Shown one piece after another: positions 10,886 through 22,535 of a stretch of DNA of 64,000 nucleotides. A program made the position numbers and the translations under genes. The notes under the pieces were generated by a model. The model had not been told where the DNA came from. It saw only the letters and a program-made list of their open reading frames with translations, and ran no database searches. Position 1 is the stretch's first letter. Each line of letters opens with the position of its first letter. Where the stretch lies: NCBI GenBank assembly GCA_016271365.2, contig CM057456.1, positions 890,874,001-890,938,000 of the forward strand. Reading direction: 5' to 3'. This DNA is from Neoceratodus forsteri (Eukaryota > Chordata > Ceratodontiformes > Ceratodontidae).

Positions 10886-12298
10886 CAGCACTTCTCTAAT
10901 GTTGCATTCCATTGGCTTGATTTTCGAAAGCCTCTTTTGATCAGCAAGTTGTGCCAAGCCCCAACTTGTGGCAAACTGCCGGTCCACCTGCCAGGAATGC
11001 TGGCGATCGATTTTGTGAAAACAGCGGCCATAGCACCGGAGTCCTCAGACTTGTCGCATGCTGTGCCATGTGCCAAACAGACAGAGCAGTGGAGGGGTTT
11101 AATGAAGCCACCATCACCCCCTCCAGAGGAAGGCCCAGCCCAGTCTCCCACCAACAGCACAGACTGAAGACAGTGCCAATTGCCTTGCACAACATGGCAT
11201 GGCCAAAGAAGTCAAAAATCCTGGGAACTGTACAAACGGCATGCTGTGTCACCACAGAGTATAACCGCCATGCTGCCAGGACTTTGAAAATTCTAGTTAT
11301 GGGGATATGGAAGCCCCACAGTGGTGAAAGCCCCCTTCTGATATGGTGCACTCCCATGTCTGCCACAGTGCTGGTGCAGGGTCATTTCAGCATAAGGGCT
11401 CCTGCTGTTGATGCACCCTGAGTTCAAAACATGGGATTGCTGCAACTTTTGATGCAAGGAGACACTTGCGTCAATTCTGTTTGATGCCGGGTCCTTTCAT
11501 CAAAATGGGGGGCTCTGAAAACTGAGCACCAAACTTGGGACTGGTGCAAGGGGGCTTGTGGCAAGGAGAAATAGCCCAAGGGGTCTAAGCACTGCACCTT
11601 GTGCCACTCCTGATTTTCTAAGGGACTGCGCACCACTATGGGGGACCACCTGTGCAAACTGGGCTTGAGCACTCCTTGCAATGGCTACAACAGTGTGCCA
11701 CAGTAGAAGGGAGCTTGCACTGGGACAGGGCTGCAATATCCACAGTATTGGGATTTATTATCATATAAGGCTGAGAATTATTTTAAAAAGTACATCCTGA
11801 TCCAGTAGCAGGGTAATTCCTTATATCCACTGAGTTTATTATATGACTTGAGAGCAGCTTTCGACTACATTCCCACTGAGTGTTAAAATGTTAGAATATT
11901 TCTTAAGGTGGATTTGATGTAAAATTATTAGTTTGTGGGGTGTTAACTCTAATGTGGCTAGCGTTAAATCAGATAAAAAGTTCACCTTGTGAGATTTAGA
12001 TCATCGTTAATATTTCCAAGTAACAAATATTAAACACAAGGGTACTTTTATACCATACCAACACCACATTTTATCATGTGGCCGAAGAAGAGAAAATCTC
12101 CAAATTATAACATGTATCAATTATAAAATTGTACCTCAGGAGGAAAGTATCTCTGTTCAGCTTTTCCTAATGTTGAAAGCTTTATCCACACCAGTAAATA
12201 GCAGTGGCAGCAGATAAAATGGAGTCAGCTCCCTTTTCCCAATTTAAGGGTTCATTAGATACTGATATGGAGGCCCTGGTCCACCTTCCTGCCTTCAG
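10886..12298. other. Unassigned non-coding stretch
   Basis: I see no recognisable protein domain, RNA gene or clear repeat family here. Open frames on both strands (for example 10951-11421 on + and 10941-11366 on -) overlap one another, have no familiar motif and look like chance ORFs in GC-balanced DNA. The part from 11430 to 11740 has many GCAC/GTGC words and may be an old repeat, but no terminal structure is visible. Confidence 0.5.
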
Positions 12299-12442
12299 TC
12301 AAGTCTTCAGATCATTTACTGTCTGCATCTCCCATTTATCAATGTGTTTTAGTTCTTCCCAAGGCTTCAATGACAACTTTAATTCATTCAGGTTTGTCAT
12401 TCTTGGCTCTAATTTCCCAATCACCAGGACAAATGAATCCAT
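12299..12442 (-). other. Candidate short exon, 47-codon ORF behind a splice-acceptor-like tract
   Basis: On the minus strand a long T-rich tract ends in TTTTTAG immediately before an ATG at 12440-12442. The following frame stays open for 47 codons (MDSFVLVIGKLEPRM, then LKPWEELKHIDKWEM) and stops at 12299-12301. A GTAAAT donor-like site occurs at about 12315-12320, which would give a 122-base exon. The predicted peptide is charged and helix-prone. I do not recognise it. It could be a host exon, an ORF1 coiled-coil remnant from a LINE, or chance. Confidence 0.25.
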
Positions 12443-14397
12443 CTAAAAATAGAAAAAATGAAAAAAGAGCTCCCCTGAGCGTAATATTTTTCCTTAATAA
12501 GGGTTCAAACACACCCCAAGCCCCTAGGCAACATTAACATGCCTGCTTTAAATCGTAACTATATCTTCACACACTTATAGTGTGGTCAAAACATTCCTCA
12601 AGGAATCCAATACAGATACAGCTCCATCTCTCCACAGCACAGAACTCACTCCCACACCACCACACACCATCTCCAGGCAGACCAGCAAACTTTCCTGCAC
12701 CACTAAAAACACAAGAGGCAGTCAGTTCACAGACTATCCTTACAATGCCCAGTAAGTCCCGAATGAAAGGGCTCCCAAGAGAACCAGAAGCAAAACTGCC
12801 GGCAAGGGATCTCGGTGTTCTACTCCTTCAGTAGTGTAGAATGAGCTATCGAGTTAAGAATAAAAAGGCTAAATGGAAACCTAGTAACTTAGAGCAACTG
12901 AGATATACATTACTTTAAGCTAAAAGCCATAACTTTAACCTGGAAAATCCTTATAGAAAATCCTGAATCTCAAGATGAGAAGACAGGGCTGTGAGGAGTG
13001 GAGCAGTAGTGCAGACATCTTGCTTGCTCCACTCTTTTCTCCCCCTATCGAATGGTAATAATAGCACTTGGTCAGAATGATGTCATATTATATAGCAAAG
13101 TTATATAGTTAAAGTTGAACCAGCATAGTATTCTGTGGTGATCTGCACATGCAGCCCATGATGCTTTGCATTGTGTGGGCATGTGTGATTTTGTATTTCC
13201 TTGAAATTTGGCTTCACAGCCAAATGCCCTTTGGGGTAACCATTGCCTCAGTGTTTGTGCACAGAGGTTCTTCGTCTTTTATATAGCAAAGGAATTGTAT
13301 ACCAAATCCATCAGCTATATACTGTGATAGAAATACCAACATGTTGAGTAACATCAGAAACAGTACTACTATGTTAAGATAAGTGATGGTACATGTTTAT
13401 TTTGCATCCCATGTATTCTTTACTTTAAAGTGCCAGTCAGATTGTAAACATATTTTCTCTCCACACAGGGCACTATTGGCCACACTGCATTATAATGAAA
13501 ACATGTGTAGGAAACAGGCCACAACCACAGAGGTGTGAAACATTACAGTATACACTATCCCACATTCAAGAAAAGGGGGCTATATTGTTCGTGGTATACC
13601 TGAAAAATCCACATATGGTAAGTAAATAATAACTGACTGTGAAATTAGTGTTTTGTTTCCTAATCACTTAAAACCTTACTGTCCGACATTATCAAGCAAT
13701 GACTGTAAATGCTGCACCCCTCTCACATACACGCGGTACAGCTTGTATGCCATTATGATCACTAACTGGATATTGTGATATATAACAGTATGATCCACAA
13801 ACAATGTGCAGTTTGTCTGTCAAACCATTTTTTTGTCAATTTTATGTGGTATCAGATCATGGGCAGTAGTTATATTTTGTTTCCTTTGAGTACACTCGTG
13901 TTAACATGTGAAGCAGTAGAGTATAACTTGTTTACAGGTAGCATTGCACCTGTATATTGCAAGCATGGGCAAAGCTATGTATGTTATATCGATGCCAGAA
14001 GCTGTGGAGCACAACCACATACAGTGTATCCCTGTGTTAAGCAGCAAGGTTTGACAATGTGTTGCTTCTACCATGTTTCTCCTGCAGTTAGGGGCATTGC
14101 AAGGCACAAGGCAAAGCCAAGTGCCTTCAGCCCATGACCGTGAAGTAAACCTATGACAACCAATGCCCTTGAAGTGCCTTACTGCTATATAAAAGGGACA
14201 CATAGGCACCTTTTTATGAAGGAACACTGTAAAATTTGAAAAAGCCACAAACAGAAAAGCAAAATGAAGTTAAATTATGTAAAATGCTCCTACAATGTAG
14301 AGCGTAAATGCACAATGTCTTAAATCATAGATGTAAGCTTCAATACGATGGTAACTGATTATAATTAATTACTTTTATTTCCTTTTTATGTTTAAAG
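12443..14397. other. Unassigned AT-rich stretch
   Basis: No domain, RNA gene or clear repeat boundary was recognised. The ORF at 13775-14137 (+) is cysteine-rich by chance translation and has no codon bias or motif I can name; the opposite-strand ORF at 13901-14248 overlaps it completely. A TATATAAAAG box lies near 14185, but nothing downstream supports a promoter call. Confidence 0.5.
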
Positions 14398-14546
14398 ACT
14401 ATGTCAGTGCACTACCTGACACAATTTTGGCCATCACCAGTGGACTTAGTAATGACCAGCTGAATGATTCCACAGTTGAGGAACCACCAGAAAACCTTTC
14501 AGCTGCATTTGAGCACACAAACAAGCAGCTACTGACAGTCATGTAA
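14398..14546 (+). other. Candidate short exon-like ORF
   Basis: A pyrimidine-rich tract (TTACTTTTATTTCCTTTTTATGTTTAAAG) ends at 14397. It is followed by a 49-codon open frame reading YVSALPDTILAITSGLSNDQ and further acidic residues, ending at TAA 14544-14546. The peptide is acidic and Ser/Leu-rich. I do not recognise the family. Possible readings are a terminal host exon, part of a transposon-encoded accessory protein, or chance. Confidence 0.2.
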
Positions 14547-15679
14547 CTACATTCAAAATGACCACAGACCAATGATTGTTTTTAGATACACAAAGTCTTC
14601 CACTACACCTACCCACTCCTCTCCTGTCGCCAGCAACCACATGTCCAGTTCCATAAGCCAGTACTCAGAATATATGTCTTGCTGGCAAGGAATCACTATG
14701 GTCATCCAATGACAGAGTGTCTCCAGCCTCTCCCTATTGCTGTCTAGGTGATGATTCCAGAACTAGATTCAACACTCCTGGTGGTGCCCCAGGAGTGAGC
14801 CACATAAAAGCAGTAATATATCCATACCTTAACTGTCAACACACACACACACACACACACACACATCCTGCTTTATGACCACCCCACTGTAGGACCTGTC
14901 ACACTGGCCCAACTGCTCTATGGAGTCACCAGTGATGACCACTAGTCTCCCCCCCCAGAAGTCATGCCCAGCCACACCCTCCATCCATACCCTTCTCTTG
15001 GGTTCCTGTTCCACATGTGCAGTACTCTGAACCATCCAGTGTTGAATCTCAACTGTCAGCCTCTCGACCATCTCTGCTATCCCCACAGGCTTCTATGCAT
15101 CTTTCAAACTGCCTCCAATGCCGTCCACTCTACCACCAAGCTCAGCATAGGAACTGAAGAGACACATCCCACCTTGTACCCTACCTCCCATGCTGTTGAA
15201 CACACCAGAAAGGGCAGCATCGAGGACCGATCCCCATGGCATCCCACTGATGACCCCTCCTCTCTGATTTCACTTTGCCAACTATGGTTCTCCCCCACCT
15301 CCCCTCCAACCAGCCTCTCATCAATCCAAATATGATCTTCACTACATGCAGACACTCCTGCATCATCTCCAACCTTCTGTGCAGCACTGACTCGAAACTC
15401 TTAAATGATATCGAAGCAGAGCAAATCCACAGCATGGCCACCATCCAGGACCCTTGCCACCCAGTACAAAGAACACCACCTGGTTGGTTTGAAAAGACCT
15501 CCCTGAAACAAACCTGTCCATCAACCATCCTGGAGTACATGGCTCTCCAGGTAGTTCAGAAGGCTGTCTTTGACCAGTGTCTCTATCAGTTCACCCACAG
15601 AAGAGGCAACAGTGACAGGTCTGTAGTCACCACAGCACCAAAATACAATTAATTCTGATATAAGTTGTCAGTCTAAGGG
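14547..15679. other. Unassigned stretch with no recognised gene
   Basis: Several overlapping ORFs occur on both strands between 14829 and 15652 (for example 14964-15335 on + and 15181-15540 on -). They share no motif I recognise and overlap in multiple frames, so none is called as a gene. The base composition is C-rich on the + strand, which inflates ORF length. Confidence 0.5.
14839..14865. repeat. (AC)n microsatellite
   Basis: An uninterrupted AC dinucleotide run of about 13 units. It is a simple sequence repeat. Confidence 0.95.
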
Positions 15680-16490
15680 ATATGTGAGGGGTGTGTGGTG
15701 CATATGTGCACTGGTGGGGTTGGGAAAGTGCATGGGCCATATGTGTAGTTAGGTTGTGACAGTGATTGCATGGGACATGTGTTTACGTGCAAGGAAGGGA
15801 GCACATAGGTAAAGATGTACACAAGACGGGGAAGGGGTCTATGGTACATCAGTTGAGGGTGGCCAGTTGGGTGCCACAGGGAAATGTGCTCCAGGTTAGG
15901 GGCAGGGCTGGCATATGACGTGTTTTGTTCATTAGGGGGAGGGACAGCATGTGTAACTGGTTACATGGGATGGAGAGGTACATGAGACATATGTGACCGG
16001 GATGAGGAGGGAGAGCATGTACATGGGTTGCTGGGAAGGGGAGGAGGGCCTGTGAAATGTGTTCCTGGTGGGGTGGGGGGTGTACATAAGACATGTACTG
16101 TTGCACCACTAGAGAGAGGACAAGGTACATGTTTACACAGGATGCAAGGAATTGTGGGTGTTTTATTCTCAGTACTGGAAGTGAGGGCACATGTCAAGGG
16201 TTTCACGTGCATGGCTAGGAGAGCATCGGATATATGAAACCAGGTAGTGGAGTGAGGCCAGGGGTACATGTGTAGACAGAACCGGGAGGGCATGGGAGGG
16301 TGACCATGTATAATTGTTTAGACGGAACATAGAAGCAGGGTATGGGACATATGTACCTGGGAAGAGAAGAGAGGGCATAAACATGTTCCTAATTGGGAGA
16401 GGAAAGGTTTGAGACATATAATTCATGTGGGCCACTGACTGTGAGAGATGGCATGGGACATATACTTCTATGCAGAGAAATGAGGGTCCG
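15680..16490. repeat. Degenerate purine-rich repeat field (ACATATGT / GGGAGGG words)
   Basis: Loosely periodic blocks of roughly 55-70 bases alternate GGGACATATGT-like words with AGGGGAGGG-like words. The similarity between blocks is low, so this reads as an old, diverged minisatellite. Long minus-strand ORFs across it (for example 16169-16567) are by-products of the repeat composition. Confidence 0.5.
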
Positions 16491-16550
16491 TTTAAGGACA
16501 TGATGATGATGATAATACTCATAAGAATTACTCCTCCCCTCCCCGCAAAT
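16393..16550. repeat. Direct repeat copy 1 (about 150 bp)
   Basis: This runs from TTGGGAGAGGAAAGGTTTGAG through CATGTGGGCCACTGACTG, GGGACATATACTTCTATGC and ATGATGATGATAATACTC to the C-rich ACTCCTCCCC end. A second copy in the same orientation lies at 17492-17645. Confidence 0.85.
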
Positions 16551-17491
16551 GAAATCAGATTTGCCAATGACTATTAATATGAATAAATAATTCAAAAACA
16601 GTATTGAATGCTATGAAAAGATTTGTTGAAGAGGTGTGCAATACCACACAAAAAAAAAACTGCAAATGCAATATTTTCTTGGAATAATGAGTCCATGTTC
16701 ATGTAATGAAAAGCCATCTACCCCAAGTATCAAATCAGTGTTTATACCCATTGCCTAAAAGCAAAATCTATTCATTGTGACATTTGATCTCACCACAGAA
16801 ATGCAACACAAAATACAGTATTGCCGCATTAATTCAAAGCACTTTATAGGCACGACATTCATGATCATTACAAAAAAAAAATGTTGTCTTTCACCTTTAC
16901 ATTTTTAGTATTTCTTATTGCCACACATTTTCAATCAGTGCTTTGCCCTAGTGTTTTGATCGTACTGACTGTGGTAGATGTGTTGCGTAGACTGCAGCAG
17001 CTCAGTAAGGTCATTCCTCATTTTACATCACAGAGATTGTGCATGTAGAACTACACACCCCATATCTGTAGAGGGTACACAGTCATGAACTATAACAAAA
17101 AACTCTGATTTTGAGCAACAGATTTAAAAAATATGAAAATAAACATAGTGATTACTCAGACGCTGCTGCTGGCAATATGTACAGAAAACGAACAACAGGT
17201 AAAATTCTGATGACAGTTTCTCTTTAACTATCATATGTTAACTAAAGAACGGAAAGACTAACAGTTCATAACATTCAGAACAGCAAATACAGTTCCTAAC
17301 AACAGAGCAATTTGTATCCCCCCCTCCCACAACATGTGTGTTAGTTGGAGGTCTGAGTCCCCCTCCCATCTATTTTTTATGTGTATACCTTGAGTGAAGG
17401 CCCTTTGTGTTAAGAATCTGTAAATAAGTGATATAACCCCCTTTTTTGTAGTGTGTGTACTAGAGTATTAAATTGTGGAGAGGCTTCTGTA
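16551..17491. other. Unassigned AT-rich spacer between direct repeats
   Basis: There is no coding potential or recognised repeat, and only poly-A tracts and short AT-rich words. It is bracketed by the two copies of the 150-bp direct repeat. Confidence 0.5.
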
Positions 17492-17645
17492 TTGGGAGAG
17501 GAAAGGTCTGAGACATGTAATCATGTGGGCTACTGACTGTGAGATGGCATGGGACATATACTTCTATGCAGAGAAATAAGGTTTGGTTTGGAGGACATGA
17601 TGATAATAATAATACTTATAAGAATTACTCCTCCCCCCAAATGAA
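17492..17645. repeat. Direct repeat copy 2 (about 150 bp)
   Basis: Same order of words as copy 1 (TTGGGAGAGGAAAGGTCTGAG, CATGTGGGCTACTGACTG, GGGACATATACTTCTATGC, ATGATAATAATAATACTT, then ACTCCTCCCC). It differs by small substitutions and indels, so the duplication is not recent. Confidence 0.85.
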
Positions 17646-17899
17646 TGAATGAATTAGTACAGTAGCGGTAATGACTGTGCAGTATAATAGAGAGTTAGAA
17701 AAGATAGAGGTAGAGACAGTAACAGAATCCTTGCTTCTGGTTTTCTCCTACATAACACACATGGGATGACCTAATATGAACCCTGTCACATATACTTCCC
17801 CCAAGAGGGAACCTGTTTTTTCCACTTTTTCTCTTTAAAACAGGTTTCCAAAACCTTCCCTCATTCTCATCAAATTCATATTAAAAATGTTCTTCCTTC

Positions 17900-18215
17900 T
17901 CTAACTTTTCTTTTTTCTAAATTCCTGCACCATACCATGACAAACAATCTGCAGTGACATTTTCTTTCCCAGGTCTATGCATCACTTTAAATTTAAATAT
18001 CTGTAATGCTAAGTACCATCTCATGATCCTGGGATTTGTATCCTTCATTTGATTCAACCAAAAGAGAAGATTATGATCAGCTATGAGCACAAAGTCGGTT
18101 CCTAGCAAATAAAATTTAAGGGACTCCATTGCCCATTTGGAAGTGTCCCACTGCTCACACCATACATGCAGAGGCTTCTGTACGTGATGTGGTTTCTGAC
18201 ACAGCATGACACCAG
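17900..18215 (-). pseudogene. Ty3/gypsy-type RNase H fragment
   Basis: The minus-strand frame at 17917-18207 encodes the RNase H region of a Ty3/gypsy-like pol polyprotein. It shows WAMESLKFYLLGTDFVLIAD, then HNLLFWLN, RIMRWYLALQIFKFKVMHRPG, KENVTADCLSW. This is the familiar E-A-L / TDH-PL / RW-LALQ / HRPGK-N-AD-LSR succession, with TDH changed to ADH here. RNase H removes RNA from the RNA-DNA hybrid during LTR-element replication. Neither RT nor integrase nor an LTR is evident beside it, so this is an isolated fragment. The frame stops at 17917 after LSWYGAGI. Confidence 0.8.
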
Positions 18216-18470
18216 TTGTAACTAAACCAGATATCTATATCACCAAATATTTTGGAAGCTTAGGTCAGGATGCATGGGCAGTCCAGTAGAAGTTGTAAAA
18301 AAATTACAAGTGGTGATTTATTGTACACAAAAAATAAACTAATTGGAAAACATCAGCATCTCTCCTCTAGTCTCTCCAAATCAATCTCTCCGGCAGAAAA
18401 TAAAGCGGCCTGTCCTGGCTCTGCTGAAAATCTCTCTTCCTCTCCTCTGACTGCAGGTGAGTCTCCACAT

Positions 18471-19358
18471 TTCTCTGTAATGGTCTGTATATAATCCCAT
18501 TCCACCCGATCGAAGCCTTTTTCTGCATCTACCGCCATAATCAATAAATTATTCTGTTCATTAGTGTCTATCAGATTTATGACTCTTCTTATATTTGTCC
18601 CTATCGTTCTGCCCTTAATAAATCCATTCTGATTCTCATTTATTATTTGTTTTAATACTTTTTCCATCCTTTTCATCATTATTTTTTCGAATAGTTTCAT
18701 GTCTGAGTTTAATAATGAAATAGGGCGATAGGACAATATTTGAGTAGAGTCCTTATCTTTTTATAAGAGACACAGATATTCTTGCATCATAGAATGTGTT
18801 GGGTAGCTTTCCCAAGTTCCAGCTTTGATTAAATAACTGAGTCAAATGGTTTGATAAATATGATAAGAACGTTTTATAAAATTCCATAGGGATCCCCATC
18901 CAGTCCAGGGGCTTTGCCTGGTGATAGTTCTTCCATAACTGGTCTATCTAACCTTTGGGTCTCTTCATCGTCTATTTTTGGTAGTGTAATCCCTTTAAGA
19001 AATTATTTTATAGCTTGTGGATGTTCCTGTCTCTTGGATGTATATAACCTTTGGTAGTAATCATGAAATTGTTTATTGATTTCATTTGGATTTGTTATCT
19101 TACAGGTGTCTTCTCCATCAGTTATGTTACTTTGGAAAATGGTATGTTCTTGATTTTCTTTTTGAAGTTGAAAAGCCAACAACCTATCTGGTTTGTCACC
19201 CTATGCATAATACTTCACTTTAGTTTTTAACAAGCTATTCTCTGCTGCCTGTGTTATTCATTTATTACATTCTATTTTTGCTATTATCAATTTAGTATAT
19301 ATGGTAGGATCATGACTTGACATATGTATTTTTCCCAATGGTCAATTTCCTTTTCTAG
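18471..19358 (-). pseudogene. L1-A ORF2, linker and RT N-terminal part (3' end lost)
   Basis: Downstream of the endonuclease the frames are broken, but SPG-DG-like residues are visible near 18905. The frame at 18736 gives YRPISLLNSDMKLFEKIM, NQNGFIKGRTIGTNIRR, LIMAVDAEKGFDRVEWDY. The palm motif VDAEKGFD carries the first catalytic Asp. Similarity ends at about 18471, and the rest of that open frame down to 18353 is unrelated sequence. No FADD box follows, so the enzyme lacks its active site. Confidence 0.8.
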
Positions 19359-20290
19359 TCACTTTTGTCTTTCATTCTTTTTCTTCTTTTTAGCAGAGGA
19401 ATAGGCAATGGTGGCTCCTCTTATTACTGCTTCAAGTGTGTCCCAGTTATTGTTATAAGATGTCTGCTCTGGATCATTAAATACAAAAAAATTGGTTAGT
19501 TGTTTTTGTATAAATTTCACATATTCCGTATCCTGCAGTTGGGCAGGTTGGAGCACCCATTGCTTATTTGTTGTATATTGATTTATATAAACCTCTAGTT
19601 GGATTGGCGCATGATCTGAGATGACTATATTATGATATTTAACTTGTTTAGTGCTAAACTGTAATTGTTTTGAGATTAAAAAATAGTCTATCCTTGAATA
19701 GCTTTGATGTGAAGTGGAAAAGAAGGAGTATTGATGGATATCTGGGTTCTCTACCCTCCATATATCAATTAGGTTAAAATCTTCCACAAAGTATCTAAGT
19801 AACTTTCTCCTCCCCTTACCATATTATCTGGGAAGGAGGACAATTTGTCCAATCTATTGTTAATGGCCATATTCAGATCCCCACCAATAATGTAAGGTGG
19901 CTCAAAAGTTGTTAACTCAATAAAAAAATGTACAAAGAAATCTCTCTCAAATAAATTTGGAGCGTAAATATTGGCTATTGTGATTGACCCTTCCATAGTT
20001 CTAATCTCTGTTATAACATATCTACCTGAGGGGCCTTCTACTGTTTTTCCAATTTTAATTGTGTTATTATGTTTCTTTACAAAGATAGCTACCCCTCTGG
20101 CCGAGCTAGTATAGTTTGAAAATTGTCCTTCTCCCCATCTATTCATATGGAACATTGCTTCTCTTTTACAAAAGTGTGTTTCTTGCAAAAGTAGTATGCT
20201 CACTTTTCTTTTGTCAATCCAATTAAAGATTGTATTTGCTTTATGTCTATTTCTTAACCCTTTCACATTCCAGGTTAAAATATTAAGCAT
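19359..20290 (-). pseudogene. L1-A ORF2, endonuclease domain (broken once)
   Basis: The minus-strand frame starts at 20290 with MLNILTWNVKGLRNRHK, the canonical start of an L1 endonuclease (catalytic Asn). It continues through LLLQETHF (catalytic Glu), ARGVAIFVKK, ITIANIYAPN and IIGGDLNMAIN (Asp and Asn). The second frame (19787-19359) begins EDFNLIDIWR and carries YSRIDYFLIS and SDHAPIQLEV, which completes the catalytic set with Asp and His. The overlap at 19769-19787 marks a frameshift. All catalytic residues are visible, so this is one of the best-preserved endonucleases in the window. It would nick genomic DNA to prime reverse transcription. Confidence 0.9.
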
Positions 20291-21069
20291 TGTATCTATA
20301 ATTTTTATCTGGTTGTACCATACTTAGGAAATAGATTACAAGGTTTTCTTCTGTTGTTACCTTACCAATCAGCTTCATCCATTTCTGCTTAACCACTGTC
20401 TTCTTTTTTACTTTAATAAGCTTCCATTGCAAATCAAACACTAAAAATAAGAAAATTATGTAAGATAAACCTAACCTATCTACCCAACCACCCCTCTCTC
20501 CCTGTGCTGGAGAAAAACTCTCCATTGCACACCTATCTCCAGCAAAGATGGCTACTGCTTACCTCCCTCTCCTGAGTTTCACAGGAAGCTAACTGGAGTA
20601 CTCACATCAGATTCCACCTCTTTGTGTAAACTATTAAATTATCTAGTTGCTGATTTCATTCCCCTGATCCCCCTCTTTTTTTCCTTCCCCTTCCCTCTTT
20701 TATTTTCTATGTATTCCAACAATTCCAACATTCATCTTACAGTTCAACCCTTAACCTGTATAAAACGACTTCTGTGGTTTTATCCTTCTGCTTGTTATAA
20801 AGATGGAAAGACAAGGGAGCAGTATACATCATGGGATCCTGTCTTCTACTCACATCTTGCCCCCTTCTCATGACACCATGGGATTTGGCTTTTCAACAGA
20901 TAGAAAAATAAAGAAAGAGTTAATTATTTCAACAATAGATTTCAGTTGTTATTTACTTAGATTAACACTCCTTAAATGTTCTTAACTATTGATCCTCCCC
21001 CGCCAATGCACCCAGGCTTTTTTAAAGAAAAAAAAAAATAATGAGGCAGTCTCAGAATTAATATTTAGT

Positions 21070-22535
21070 TCATCGCAGGTCAAGATTTGTTGTTTCATGC
21101 TTGTTGCCATCCAGGACCTTATTTAGCTGGTCTGCCTGCTTGCTTTGACTCATTTGTATAGTTTCAGTGCTATTAAATCTTTTTTCTTGTGTCAGTGCCT
21201 GGCGTAATATCATTACTTGGTTAGTAGATGTTTGCCCCTGATTTTTTGCACTCCATCCTTGATAAAATGAATGCTCGTCATTCCCTCTTAATAACTGTTC
21301 TGCCTCCATCAGGTTTCTGTAAATAAAATGCAGCTTCCCCTTGTAGTAAAATTTGAATTTAGCAGGTGGTAATAAGGCATATTTTATGCCCCGCTCCCTT
21401 AATATAGCCATAACCCGATTGAAGGAATGCCTCTCTGACATGGGTTCACTACTGAAATCTGGAAAAGCCTGGAAATGTATGCCTTTAGCCTTCAAGCCCT
21501 TTTCTGTTCTTGCTTTTCTGAGAATTGCCTCTGTCTTGAAATTTGTGAGGTTTAATAAAAACAAATCAGGGTCTGTCCTTATCTCCTAAGAAGCTATTTG
21601 ATCCTGCTCTGTGGGCTCTGTCTAAGGAGATTTTTGAGCTTGATAAGTCTAGCCCCATTGCTTCAGTTATTAGCTGCTCGAAGTAATGTACAGGGACCTC
21701 CGCTGCCTTCAACTCTTCTGGTATTTTCCCCAGTTTTATGTTCCCTCTGAGGAACCTGTCCTCTTGATCTTGCACTTTTCTAATTAATATTTTGAGCTGT
21801 GTTAAGTGTAATATGAAAGGTTTTTTTAATGGGGTCTACAGTATCTTCCAATATGCTCATTCTGTTCTTAGTTTCTGAAGTTTGTAATGTTAATGCTTCT
21901 AATTTCTGGTTAATTCCTGCCACAGCGCTAGTTAAAGTGCTCAAAGAATGTTGTATGTCTGCTATGCCCTTTAAAACATTATTTTGAAACTCATGGGCTA
22001 CAGGTACCTGTGTTTCTTCAGGTTCCAGCAGATATGTTTTGTCTTTGAGTTTGTTTTGATTGTCTGTAGCTTTATTCAAGTCCTCGTTTAGTCTTTTCTC
22101 TTTACTTTTAAGTTTGCCATTTTCTGTTTTACTCCTCTCCACTGAATGATTATCCTGGGGTGTACATGCTTCTGTGTTGTGTTGCGGTAGTTTTGGGCCT
22201 TTGAAACACTCTAGTTCCTGTGCCATTTGTCCCTCCACATCCGATGCTTCCAAAACAGTTCCGGGTGAAACCACCTCATCCTCCATGTCTGTACCTTCCT
22301 CCTGGTGTCCATGACCCTCTCCAGAAGTTTTTGGGTCCTTGACCTCCCTTGAGTTGGCCTCCTTTACTTCCCCTGTCTGCATCTGATCAGTCCCTGAGAT
22401 TGGTGACAGTAATGGGGAGAGAGCCGCCAGTAAGAAATCCATCACTTTGCTCCACTTGCCTGAGAACAGAGTGGTCTGTTTGGGTTGAGGGAGGTCTTTT
22501 CTCATACTCCTGGTTTTGACCTGGTCTGTCAGCAT
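21070..22535 (-). pseudogene. L1-A ORF1 (coiled coil, RRM and C-terminal domain), broken into three frames
   Basis: ORF1 of L1-type LINEs is a trimeric RNA-binding chaperone. The first 251-codon frame (22535-21780) has a charged N-terminus, then a heptad-rich coiled coil toward its end (LSTLTSAVAGINQKLEALTL and TKNRMSILED). The second frame (21775-21566) holds an RRM-like part with the conserved DRAHRAG motif. The third (21564-21070) holds the C-terminal domain: ILRKARTEKG, HFQAFPDFSSEPMSERHSF, then IKYALLPPAKFKFYYKG. Frame changes occur near 21778 and 21565. The start ATG at 22535 follows a leader of about 190 bases. Family assignment is secure from motif order. Confidence 0.85.

Noticed and set aside
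10771..11421. Overlapping ORFs of 120-156 codons on both strands
   Set aside because: They overlap each other and the minisatellite, carry no recognised motif and have no supporting context.
13775..14248. Cysteine-rich ORFs on both strands with a nearby TATATAAAAG box
   Set aside because: Fully overlapping on opposite strands, no recognised fold and no transcript-like structure.
15104..16593. Several ORFs over 100 codons on both strands
   Set aside because: They come from strand-biased, repetitive composition, with no domain and mutually overlapping frames.
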